From: Pleurodeles waltl
Taxonomy: Eukaryota > Chordata > Amphibia > Caudata > Salamandridae
DNA length: 64,000 bases
Direction of reading: 5' to 3'
Assembly: GCF_031143425.1 (NCBI RefSeq)
Contig: NC_090451.1
Coordinates: 664,606,575-664,670,574, forward strand
In this document: positions 23,101 to 35,100 of the stretch, piece after piece
Layout: the number at the start of each line of letters is the position of its first letter
Position numbering within the stretch: the first letter of the stretch is position 1
The notes under the pieces: generated by a model
What the model saw: only the letters and a program-made list of their open reading frames with translations
Told to the model about the DNA's origin: nothing
The model's database searches: none
Translations under genes and position numbers: made by a program

Positions 23101-26100
23101 GTTTGACTGGGTTCCTGCTAATCAGGACCCCAGTGATTATGCTCTCTCTCCTCTAAATGTTGTCACTGTATACTGGTAACCCAGTATTTCACCAAAAATC
23201 GGCATACTGGTCACTCCTTATAAGTCTCTAGTATATGGTACCTAGGTACTCGGGGCATTGGTGTTCCAGGGGCTCCCTATGGGCTGCAGCATTTCTTTTG
23301 CCACCCATAGGGGGCCCAAGCAAAGTCTTCTGCAGGACTGCCATTGCAGCCTGTGTGAAATGGTGCATTCACCCTTTCACTGCCATTTACACTGCACCAG
23401 GTCACTTATAAGCCACCCTTATTGTAGGCCTTCTAGCCCTGAAGGCTGGGTGCGGAGTACCTGTGTGTGAGGGCACCCCTTCACTAGCAGAGGTGCCCCA
23501 ACGACCTCCAGGACCGTTTTCCCGGACTTTGTGAGTGTGGGGACGCCATTTTACGAGTGCACTGGACATAGGTCACCACCTATGTCCAGGTTCACAGTGG
23601 TAACTCCGAATATGGCCATGTTTGGTATCAAAGATGTTGAAATCATACCCCAAGGCTTTTGCAAGCATTGGTTGTATGATTCCATGCACCCTGGGGGGCT
23701 CCTTAGAGGACCCCCAGTACTGCCATTACAGCTTTCTGAGGTTTTCCAGGCAGCCCCAGCTGCTGCCACCTCACAGACAGGTTTCTGCCCTCCTAATGCT
23801 CAAGCAGCTCGAGCCTAGGAAGTCAGAACAAAGGATTTCCTTTGGGAGAGGGGTGTTACACCATCTCCCTTTGGAAATAGGTGTTACAGGCATGGGAGAG
23901 GTAGCCTCCCAGGGCCTCTGGAAAGGCTTTGAAGGGCACAGATGGTGCCCTGCTTGCTTGCATAATCCAGTCTACACCGGTTCAGAGACCCCCAGTCCCT
24001 GCTCCGGCATGAAATCGGACACAAGAAAGGGGAGTGACCACTCCCCTGTCCATCATCACCCCAAGGGTGGTGCTCAGAGCTCCACCAGAGTGTCCCTGGA
24101 TTTTGCCATCTTGGATTTCAAGTTGGCAGGGCACTCTGGGAGCATCTGAGTGGCCAGTGCCAGCACGTGATGTCAGAGCCCTCCCCTGATAGGTGCTTAC
24201 CTGTGTAGCTGACCAATCCCCCTTTTAGAGCTATTTAGGGTTTCTCTCTTGGGTGGTTCTTCACATTCAGATTGGAAGACTCCAGCAGGAATCTTCTGCA
24301 TCCTTTACTTCACCTTATTACCGAAGAAACTGTATCTGGACCCTCCAGGAACTCTACAAATTGCAACAAAGAAGCAAAGAAAACTTCTGCAACATTGTAA
24401 CTTCAGCTCCTGCCAGCAACTGCAACTGTTTCCAGGTCTTGCATCCTCTGAGGACTGCCTGTCTTCAGCATGCACCAAAAGAACGAAGGAATCTCCCTTG
24501 AAGTGAAGGAGTCACTTTCCTGCTTCAGCAAGCACCCCTCTGCATCAACGGCCGGTGGCTTGGGTCCCCTCTCCTGACATAGTGCGTGGATACAGCATCA
24601 CGAGTGGTGGACTGAAGTGGTCCAGACGGTCCTGACATCCTACTGTCCAACTTTGGTGGAGGTAAGAGCTTGCTTCTCCATGCAAGACAGTCCCCCCTTA
24701 CACTGGATGGTTTGCAGTTGCCAAGGCTTGTTGGCATCCTTCTACAAAGTTCTTTGTGCACTGTGCAGCTCCAGCCCCCAGCACTCCTTCCTGTGACGTA
24801 CAACTTCCTGGGTGGTTCTCCGGTGGCATGGGATCCTTTTGTGTAGTGCTGCGTGGGCCTTCTTTTACATCTTCTTTGTCCCCTTGCTGTGGGACTCCTG
24901 TGCATGCTGCCTGGTCTTCTCAGGACTCTCTGAGTTGCTGAGAGCCCCCTTTGACTCCCTCTCCTGGGTAGAGTCTACCAGGTCTGGGAAGCGCCATTTT
25001 CCACCAAGCATGAGGGTGGCGTCTGCGAAGGCTTGTTGGCGGAATCCAGCGACGCAAACCAGACTGCAAAGCTCCATCTGGTGTGGGACACCATCTTCAC
25101 TACCCAGGAACCTGCACCCGTCTTCTTGGGTGCAATACTGACTGTTGTTCTTCACCAGTGGTTCTTCTTTTGCACCTTCATTCGGGTAAGCTGGGGCTCC
25201 TGTTCTCCCTGGACTCTTCAGTGCTTCTTGGACTTGGTCCCCTTCTTCCACAGGTCTTCAGGTCCAGGAATTCATCTTTGGTGTCTTGCAGTCTCTTCTG
25301 GTTCTTGCATAATCTTCTTCATAATGTTTCTTGTATGTTCTAGGGAAGTTACTGTGATTTACTCCTGCTTTCCTGGACTCTGGGGTGGGTTCTATTACTT
25401 ACCTTTGGTGTTTTCTAACACTCCCAGTTCCCCTCTACACACTACACGTGCCTAGGTGGGACAGCAACTTTCACATTCCCCTTTCTTAGTATATGGTTTG
25501 TTTTCCCCCAGGCCCATTTCTAACTGTTTCACTATAGCTTCTCTTACATGTACATGATGTACGGATGTCTCAATCATTCCTCCCTGTCATCTCGATCAGG
25601 GGGCTCCGTTCAGTTTGTCATCGATCTGCTCTGTGTGTTTGCCACTATCAGTCTCACTTGTTTTCCTCTGACAGGAATGCATGCAGCAATACTTGTTTGT
25701 AACTATGTGTGCTCATTCAGTCTGTCTTGATTGCCCATTTTTGTCCAAGTACCTTCAAACGCACTTTCATATGCTTCTTGCTGAGACTCCCATAGTCCTA
25801 CCTGACCTACTCCCCTTGGAATGCACATTTAGGTGCACTGAATGGATAGAGAGATTTCTTCAAAACGTTTGTTGCCTCAAAATCATTTCTTTTCTGTGCC
25901 TATGCATGGTCTATCCTAGTAGCTCTCTATCTAATAAGAAAGATGTTGCCTTTTTTCTATTTTTTCCTTGTAAGTTAATTAATAGGATTGTTACCACTTG
26001 ATTTTATTGCCCTAATTCTGTTCCTATTGTTCATCCTTCATTATTGTGCCTCGTGGACCATAAGAGCACAAGCTTATATGTACTCATTTGTTTTATTAAC

Positions 26101-29100
26101 TGAGTAGAAATCCACTCTTGCTATCCTTTGTCTGAAATAATACGATTTTTTTCAGTCAGATCAAGCTATTGTCTGTGGATCCATGCTAGTCTGTGTTCAT
26201 TTTCGCTCACTTTTTCCAACACATTTCTCTGTTGATTTTCTCTTCATCATGTCTCTTTTTAATGCCTTGTAACTAAGGCATGTTGTTTAGGTTTTCAGTG
26301 GGAAACTTGCCATGTCATTTCCCCCACCACCTGCACTTCAACTGTTTTGTACAAAAATACTTTTTTCCGGTACCGTTGTGGCCATGTCTCAATTGGCCAC
26401 TTCTGAGAAGTGCCTTCTTCCTTTTGCAGCAGTGTAAATCTGCGTATTTCAGTACCCTGCGTATTTCATAGCGTTACAGTTTTAACACAACTGGTAGGTT
26501 GGTTCAAGGGTCTAGAATCATTTGTCTCTGCTGTATTCACTAAAGAACATGCTTCTCCCATTTCAGATCCATAATGCTTTCTTTCCACATGCCTATACTG
26601 GAAGGAAAGTATATCCAAAAATAACCATGAAGCATAATATTAAACCCTTAGCACACAACCTGTCAGTTTATAGGTTTATCAGAGCAGTTGTATATGACCT
26701 AACTGCTTAAATGTCAGTATTTGCTACCATATTCTGACTTATGCCCAAAACATTGATGACTTTAATACCTTTGCAAATCTAAGTGAAGTGAAAATAATTT
26801 TTTGAACAAACCTGGAAACTGAATTGGATTTTGGCATGTACGTGTCAGACCTGCACCGTAAACGCAAACAGTTGTGAAAAATGTAATTTTCCATCCCGAA
26901 ACTTGACCCTATATTAGCCTTGTTACCCTTCGTATCCATAAGTGTGCTAAAAACTGACCCAACACAAGAAAAAGACTTGCTCAGCACCTTGCCCAATTCC
27001 ACTGACTGTTAAGTTATTTTTGCATTTCACACAGTTTTTTCTCACATATTTTTTGGCAACAAAGGTAGCATTCCTGATCCTTGGTTTAAAGCAGCAGAGT
27101 ATAATTTTGTTATCAGAGTTACAATTTATAAGTAGAAACAAGTGTGCAGAATGGAGAAACAAAGTTCTAGGAGAGCAGATTACTGCTCTTCAGTGAATAT
27201 TATGATATGTTGCCACTAGGGATCTACAGAAACCTTATCACCCTGACCTACGCTTGACTGGAGCTTAGGAAGGCACTGCCAAACACCTGGAAGAGAGATT
27301 ACATTTTGCCCTATTTCAACTCTGCCATTCTTTGCTAGCAAACAATACAGTTCAGGACCATACCGAACCCATGAGTGTAATAAAGTGTATACACACCCCG
27401 TCATATGGTGCAAATCCTGTGGTACATCCTGTTTATACAATGTAAATACACATGAGCAAGGCTTTAGTGTGCCAAAGATTGACTTGAAAACGCTGGATCT
27501 CAAGATTAGGAGCTCATTTAAATTAAAAGACGTCCACACCTGCAATTTGACACAGATTAGGCAACATGGGAAGTGAAGAAATGTATTAGATATGACTGCA
27601 CAAATACATGTGTACAAATTGAGGCGGCATTGGTCACACAAAGTGCAGTAAAGAATTTATACAAGGCATAATGAGATCATGTTTCCAGCAAACAGCCGAT
27701 GTCCATAGAACTGTAGTTGTTGTTTCTGAAAAAGGAAATGTTGTTGCTCTAAGCCAAAGCGTTGAATGTCTAAGCGTTAGAATGCTATGCTTGTCGCTCT
27801 GTGATGTTCGAACGAATGAGTTGAGAGTCAGCTGGCTTTGAGAAGACACCAGAAGAACCTTGTCAATAAACTGTTTTGTGCTCTTTGTCCAGGAGCTCCT
27901 GAACATCTGGTTTAGGCAGCTGTTGGTAGTTTAGAATTTTTATAATTCATTCATTCATTCATTAAGAATCTGCTTATTGTTGGCCCTTTGATTGTTTGGA
28001 CCTTTCAGTAATAAAATCTTGCTTTTTATATGACACCTCAAGCACTGAGGATAATGAACTGGTGATGACCTCAGCATGCAACCCTCCCTTCTTCTTTTGG
28101 ATTGCAGTGGGAAGGAGGCAAAGGGATATGTAGAGGGAATTTAATATTTTTCCCTTCATATACAGCACAACACCAAAAGCTTACTTAGCCAGTATTGTTA
28201 TTGCCAAACTCAGTGAACCTATTTTAACAATCTTTAAAGATTTAAGTGCTGAGTTAGCTTTGCTGAGGATCAGATCTGACATACAGATGATACTTAGATG
28301 TCTGCAACAGTCACTCTACACAATGCAGTGTCTTCCTGCTTTGCTGAGTACTGCACCCACTTTGCATTTTATTTCTGAATTTCTCCATTCTCACATAAAG
28401 TTAATTGTTTCAGTGCCAGCTGCCACTACACGTTTATGCCGCCTCATTAGCAGAGTGGGTCTCACATGGCAACCATTTAAATGTTATTTCTTTTTTGTTA
28501 CAGTGAACATATTTCCCATAAAGATTTAGCAAAACAATGTTTTAGGTGACCACAAAGAGGCATTTGGGTTAACGATAAACAGCACAACAGGATTTCAGGG
28601 AACAGTTGCTTTTTCTTGCAACACAGTGAAACAGGTTTGTATGGCCAGGAGAACAACACAGAAGGGAAGGAGGTCCGTCAGAGTGGCCTATTTTACTCTG
28701 AGTTTTACTCTGTTTCTGATGACATTATATCCATTTGTGGCTTTGATTGTTTTTTCCCTGTCCAGCACATATTAGAGAAGTTTTATTGACAATAATGGTA
28801 CTCAATTATATCTCCTCTTTATTAAGTTACCTAGGCACAGTTGATGGCTAAGTTGACCCCCGTAGGGTAGGTACTTTTGGCACTGGCTATAGCATAGGTC
28901 ATGTTAAAACACCTCTGTGCCTGCTCCTACCACCACCCATTTCAGAAGCAGAATCCAAAGCATTTTCTGCCAAGTGAATTACCTGAGTATCTTAAGACTT
29001 CATTCATGTGGCTCGCTAATGGAAGCTGCTGTACTCTAGAGCCTACAGAGCAAGAAAATCATTACAGTGCAGTTTAATTATAGATATCAAGTGGCGGGAA

Positions 29101-32100
29101 GCTCTAATCCAGCTGTAATTGTAGCAATTACGGAGAGCAGAGAGCTCTGCTTCACGAGGAGGTGAAAGCCATTCATCACTGTAGGGAAAGGTGTTTGAGG
29201 AACTCGAGGCAGATCCAATCGCACAGCATAGGATAACTGAGCGCGCAAGGAGAATCCCACACTATTGACGTATTTTGAATAACACTGACCAGGAATGTCA
29301 GTAGACAATGACTCAATAGAGAGATACAACAAGCAATACTGACAGCAAGTGTTAGATGACTCGCTTTCCATGTTGATGCAGACCTGACAGAGCTTTGGAG
29401 CAGGTCCTATCTAGGGTACACATAAAGCAGCACTAATTGGGCGGTACAAAAATCAGTACGATGAAGAATGAACTGTCCGTTCAGACAACAAGCGCAAGAA
29501 GAAACAGATACTGTGGAGATAAAACAACAAAACAGGAAGAATTGGGGCAGCGTCTCTGATATGGTGATTCTAGAAAGCACATTTATGGGGCTTGTTTGAA
29601 GATTGCTTTAGTAACGAAACACAACTACTAATAGTGGCAGAAAGCACTAAGTGAGCTCTGCACTCGTCGAGGTACAATAAACAATACTGGTAGTGCAAGA
29701 GAGCTATCTCCTAAGATACGGATACAACCAGCAGTACTGATAGAACATTAGAGGAGCAGCAACTAACACAGATAGGAACATTGGGGGAGGCAGCACTATA
29801 AAGATACAATATTCTACTCTGTTGAAATTGTCAGGAGAATCCTGTATCCTAGACATACTCAGGTGACTCCATTCTAGAGACCTCATATTCTGGATCTACA
29901 AGCAACAGCATTGCCCAAGTCTGTTAGAGACATCTTTCCGGAAAGACACATAAAGCAATAAAGACATGAATCATTACTAAAACCCCTCCTAAGGAGATCC
30001 AGTAAACAATGCTGTTGGAGAGGGCAAGAGGAATTGCCTGCTTTGGACACAAAAGAAGCAAGACCAACAGGAAGGGTTCCAAGGATTGAGTACTATGTAG
30101 ATCACTGTCTAGAGTTCAAGGGTTAAACATAATGTAGAAATTGCCGTGGACATGGACTCTCGCGTTGTGCTGTTAAGGTCACATTGACTCTTGGAATAAC
30201 TGACTTCTCATTGGCAAAGAAGGAAAGGCAGTGTGTGAAATGTTTGCCTTTAAGTTAAAAGTTGACTGCCCTAATGATGCCCCTATGTTACTGTAAATGT
30301 ACAGTGCTTTGCCTTGTGGCTAGGTCTGTGGGATTTTTAATTACTGAATCAAGGCTATGTCTAACAATGGTGTAAGGAAATGCCTCCTTGGCATGGTTGC
30401 CCCCTGACTTTTTGCCTTTGCTGATGCTATGTTTACAATTGAAAGTGTGCTGAGGCCTGCTAACCAGGCCCCAGCACCAGTGTTCTTTCCCTAACCTGTA
30501 CTTTTGTATCCACAATTGGCAGACCCTGGCATCCAGATAAGTCCCTTGTAACTGGTACTTCTAGTACCAAGGGCCCTGATGCCAAGGAAGGTCTCTAAGG
30601 GCTGCAGCATGTCTTATGCCACCCTGGAGACCTCTCACTCAGCACAGACACCCTGCTTACCAGCTTGTGTGTGCTAGTGAGAACAAAACGAGTAAGTCGA
30701 CATGGCACTCCCCTCAGGGTGCCATGCCAGCCTCTCACTGCCTATGCAAGTATAGGTCAGTCACCCCTCTAGCAGGCCTTACAGCCCTAAGGCAGGGTGC
30801 ACTATACCATAGGTGAGGGTACCAGTGCATGAGCATGGTACCCCTACAGTGTCTAAACAAAACCTTAGACATTGTAAGTGCAGGGTAGCCATAAGAGTAT
30901 ATGGTCTGGGAGTTTGTCAAACACGAACTCCACAGCACCATAATGGCTACACTGAAAACTGGGAAGTTTGGTATCAAACTTCTCAGCACAATAAATGCAC
31001 ACTGATGCCAGTGTACATTTTATTGCAAAATACACCCCAGAGGGCACCTTAGAGGTGCCCCCTGAAACTTAACCGACTATCTGTGTAGGCTGACTAGTTC
31101 CAGCAGCCTGCCACACTAGAGACATGTTGCTGGCCCCATGGGGAGAGTGCCTTTCTCACTCTGAGGCCAGTAACAAAGCCTGCACTGGGTGGAGATGCTA
31201 ACACCTCCCCCAGGCAGGAGCTGTAACACCTGGCGGTGAGCCTCAAAGGCTCACCCCTTTGTCACAGCACCGCAGGACACTCCAGCTAGTGGAGTTGCCC
31301 GCCCCCTCCGGCCCCGGCCCCCACTTTTGGCGGCAAGGCCAGAGAAAATAATGAGAATAACAAGGAGGAGTCACTGGCCAGTCAGGACAGCCCCTAAGGT
31401 GTCCTGAGCTGAGGTGACTCTAACTTTTAGAAATCCTCCATCTTGCAGATGGAGGATTCCCCCAATAGGGTTAGGATTGTGACCCCCTCCCCTTGGGAGG
31501 AGGCACAAAGAGGGTGTACCCACCCTCAGGGCTAGTAGCCATTGGCTACTAACCCCCCAGACCTAAACACGCCCTTAAATTTAGTATTTAAGGGCTACCC
31601 TGAACCCTAGAAAATTAGATTTCCTGAACCTACAAAGAAGAAGGACTGCCTAGCTAAAAAACCCTGCAGAGGAAGAACAGAAGACACCAACTGCCTTGGC
31701 TCCAGAAACTCACCGGCCTGTCTCCTGCCTTCCAAAGAATCCTGCTCCAGCGACGCCTTCCAAAGGGACCAGCGACCTCTGAATCCTCTGAGGACTGCCC
31801 TGCTTCGACGACGACAAGAAACTCCCGAGGACAGCGGACCTGCTCCAAAAAGACTGCAACTTTATCCAAAGGAGCAGCTTTAAAGAACCCTGCAATCTCC
31901 CCGCAAGAAGCGTGAGATTTGCAACACTGCACCCGGCGACCCCGACTCGACTGGTGGAGAACCAACACTTCAGGGAGGACCCTCCGGTGACTCTACGACT
32001 GTGAGTACCAAAAGTTGTCCCCCCTGAGCCCCCACAGCGACGCCTGCAGAGGGAATCCCGAGGCTTCCCCTGACCGCGACTCTCTGAAACCTAAGTCCCG

Positions 32101-35100
32101 ACGCCTGGAAAAGACCCTGCACCCGCAGCCCCCAGGACCTGAAGGACCGGACTTTCAGTGCAGGAGTGACCCCCAGGAGTCCCTCTCCCTTGCCCAGGTG
32201 GTGGCTACCCCGAGGAGCCCCCCCTTGCCTGCATGCACCGCTGAAGAGACCCCTTGGTCTCTCATAGACTAACATTGAAAACCCGACGCTTGTTTCTACA
32301 CTGCACCCGGCCGCCCCCGCGCTGCTGAGGGTGAAATTTCTGTGTGGGCTTGTGTCCCCCCCGGTGCCCTACAAAACCCCCCTGGTCTGCCCTCCGAAGA
32401 CGCGGGTACTTACCTGCAAGCAGACCGGAACCGGGGCACCCCCTTCTCTCCATTGAAGCCTATGCGTTTTGGGCACCACTTTGAACTCTGCACCTGACCG
32501 GCCCTGAGCTGCTGGTGTAGTAACTTTGGGGTTGCTCTGAACCCCCAACGGTGGGCTACCTTGGACCAAGAACTGAACCCTGTAAGTGTCTTACTTACCT
32601 GGTAAAACTAACAAAAACTTACCTCCCCCAGGAACTGTGAAAATTGCACTGTGTCCACTTTTAAAGTAGCTATTTGTGAATAACTTGAAAAGTATACATG
32701 CAATTGAAATGATTCAAAGTTCCTAATGTACTTACCTGCACTACCTTTCAAACAAGATATTACATGTTAAATTTGAACCTGTGGTTCTTAAAATAAACTA
32801 AGAAAAGATATTTTTCTATAACAAAACCTATTGGCTGGATTTGTCTCTGAGTGTGTGTACCTCATTTATTGTCTATGTGTATGTACAACAAATGCTTAAC
32901 ACTACTCCTTGGATAAGCCTACTGCTCGACCACACTACCACAAAATAGAGCATTAGTATTATCTCTTTTTACCACTAGTTTACCTCTAAGGGGAACCCTT
33001 GGACTCTGTGCATGCTATTCCTTACTTTGAAATAGCACATACAGAGCCAACTTCCTACATTGGTGGATCAGCGGTGGGGTACAAGACTTTGCATTTGCTG
33101 GACTACTCAGCCAATACCTGATCACACGACAAATTCCAAAATTGTCATTAGAAATTGATTTTTGCAATTTGAAAAGATTTCTAAATTCTTTAAAGTCCTG
33201 CTTGGGCCTTGTGTTAGTCCCTGTTAGCATTTCTTTTAGAGTTTAAAAGTTTGGTAAAAGTTTGAATTAGATTCTAGAACCAGTTTTAGTTTCTTAAAAA
33301 GTATTCCAACTTTTAGAAGCATAATGTCTAGCACAGATGTGAATGTGGTGGAACTCGACACCACACCTTACCTCCATCTACAGACGAGAGAGCTAAGGTC
33401 ACTCTGTAAACTAAAGAAAATAACAATGGGCTCCAAACCTACCAAAGTACAGCTCCAGGAGCTTTTGGAAGAGTTTGAAAAAGCCAACCCCTCTGAGGAT
33501 GGCAACTCAGAGGATGAAGATAGTGACTTGGAGGGAAATTCCCCCCTCCAGTCCTACTTAGGGAGAGCAGGGCTTCTCAAGCCCTGACTCCACAAATAAT
33601 AGTCAGAGATGCAGGTTCCCTCACAGGAGGGACCAACAACTCTGAAATCACTGAGGATAACTCCAGTGAAGAGGACATCCAGTTAGCCAGGATGGCCAAA
33701 AGATTGGCTTTGGAAAGACAGATCCTAGCCATAGAAAGGGAAAGACAAGAGATGGGCCTAGGACCCATCAATGGTGGCAGCAACATAAATAGGGTCAGAG
33801 ATTCTCCTGACATGTTGAAAATCCCTAAAGGGATTGTAACTAAATATGAAGATGGTGATGACATCACCAAATGGTTCACAGCTTTTGAGAGGGCTTGTGT
33901 AACCAGAAAAGTGAACAGATCTCACTGGGGTGCTCTCCTTTGGGAAATGTTCACAGGAAAGTGTAGGGATAGACTCCTCACACTCTCTGGAAAAGATGCA
34001 GAATCTTATGACCTCATGAAGGGTACCCTGATTGAGGGCTTTGGATTCTCCACTGAGGAGTATAGGATTAGATTCAGGGGGGCTCAAAAATCCTCGAGCC
34101 AGACCTGGGTTGACTTTGTAGACTACTCAGTAAAAACACTAGATGGTTGGATTCAAGGCAGTGGTGTAAGTAATTATGATGGGCTGTACAATTTATTTGT
34201 GAAAGAACACCTGTTAAGTCATTGTTTCAATGATAAACTGCATCAGCATCTGGTAGACCTAGGACCAATTTCTCCCCAAGAATTGGGAAAGAAGGCGGAC
34301 CATTGGGTCAAGACAAGGGTGTCCAAAACTTCCACAGGGGGTGACCAAAAGAAAGGGGTCACAAAACCTCCCCAGGGGAAAGGTGGTGAGACAGCCAAAA
34401 ATAAAAATAGTAAAGAGTCTTCTACAGGCCCCCAAAAACCTGCACAGGAGGGTGGGCCCAGAGCCTCTTCACAAAACAATCCTGGGTACAAGGGTAAAAA
34501 CTTTGATCCCAAAAAGGCCTGGTGTCGAAACTGTAGTCAGTCTGGACACCAAACTGGAGACAAGGCCTGTCCCAAGAAAGGTTCCACTCCAAACTCCAAT
34601 CCAGGTAACACTGGAATGGCTAGTCTCCAAGTGGGATCAACAGTGTGCCCAGAGCAAATCAGGGTCCACACTGAAGCTACTCTAGTCTCTGAGGGTGGAG
34701 TGGATTTAGCCACACTAGCTGCCTGGCCGCCTAACATGCAAAAATACAGGCAGCAGCTCTTTATTAATGGGACAAGTGTAGAGGGCCTGAGGGATACAGG
34801 TGCCAGTGTCACCATGGTGACAGAGAAACTGTCGCGCCGCGCGGTGCGGCGCGAGCCGAAAGCTCGACTTCGACCGGGCGTTCGGCTCGGGCCGCGCACC
34901 GCGTTATTAAGACGCGGCGCGCCCCCAGCCTCTCCTGCGCGTTTCGAGGCCCCAGATTTGCTTGGGGCCTCGTTCTTCCTTCTGCCTTTCACTGTCCCAG
35001 GGGTCTCTGAACCCTCTTACCTGTTTTTCTTCGTTTCTTTGTCCTTTCTTCTGTTTGCAGTCTGTTGTGTGCCTTTCTTTATGTCTTTTCCTCCTTCCCA

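Noticed and set aside
23531..25455. Several open frames of 80-175 residues
   Set aside because: They fall inside the decayed LTR-like region and change frame without motif conservation.
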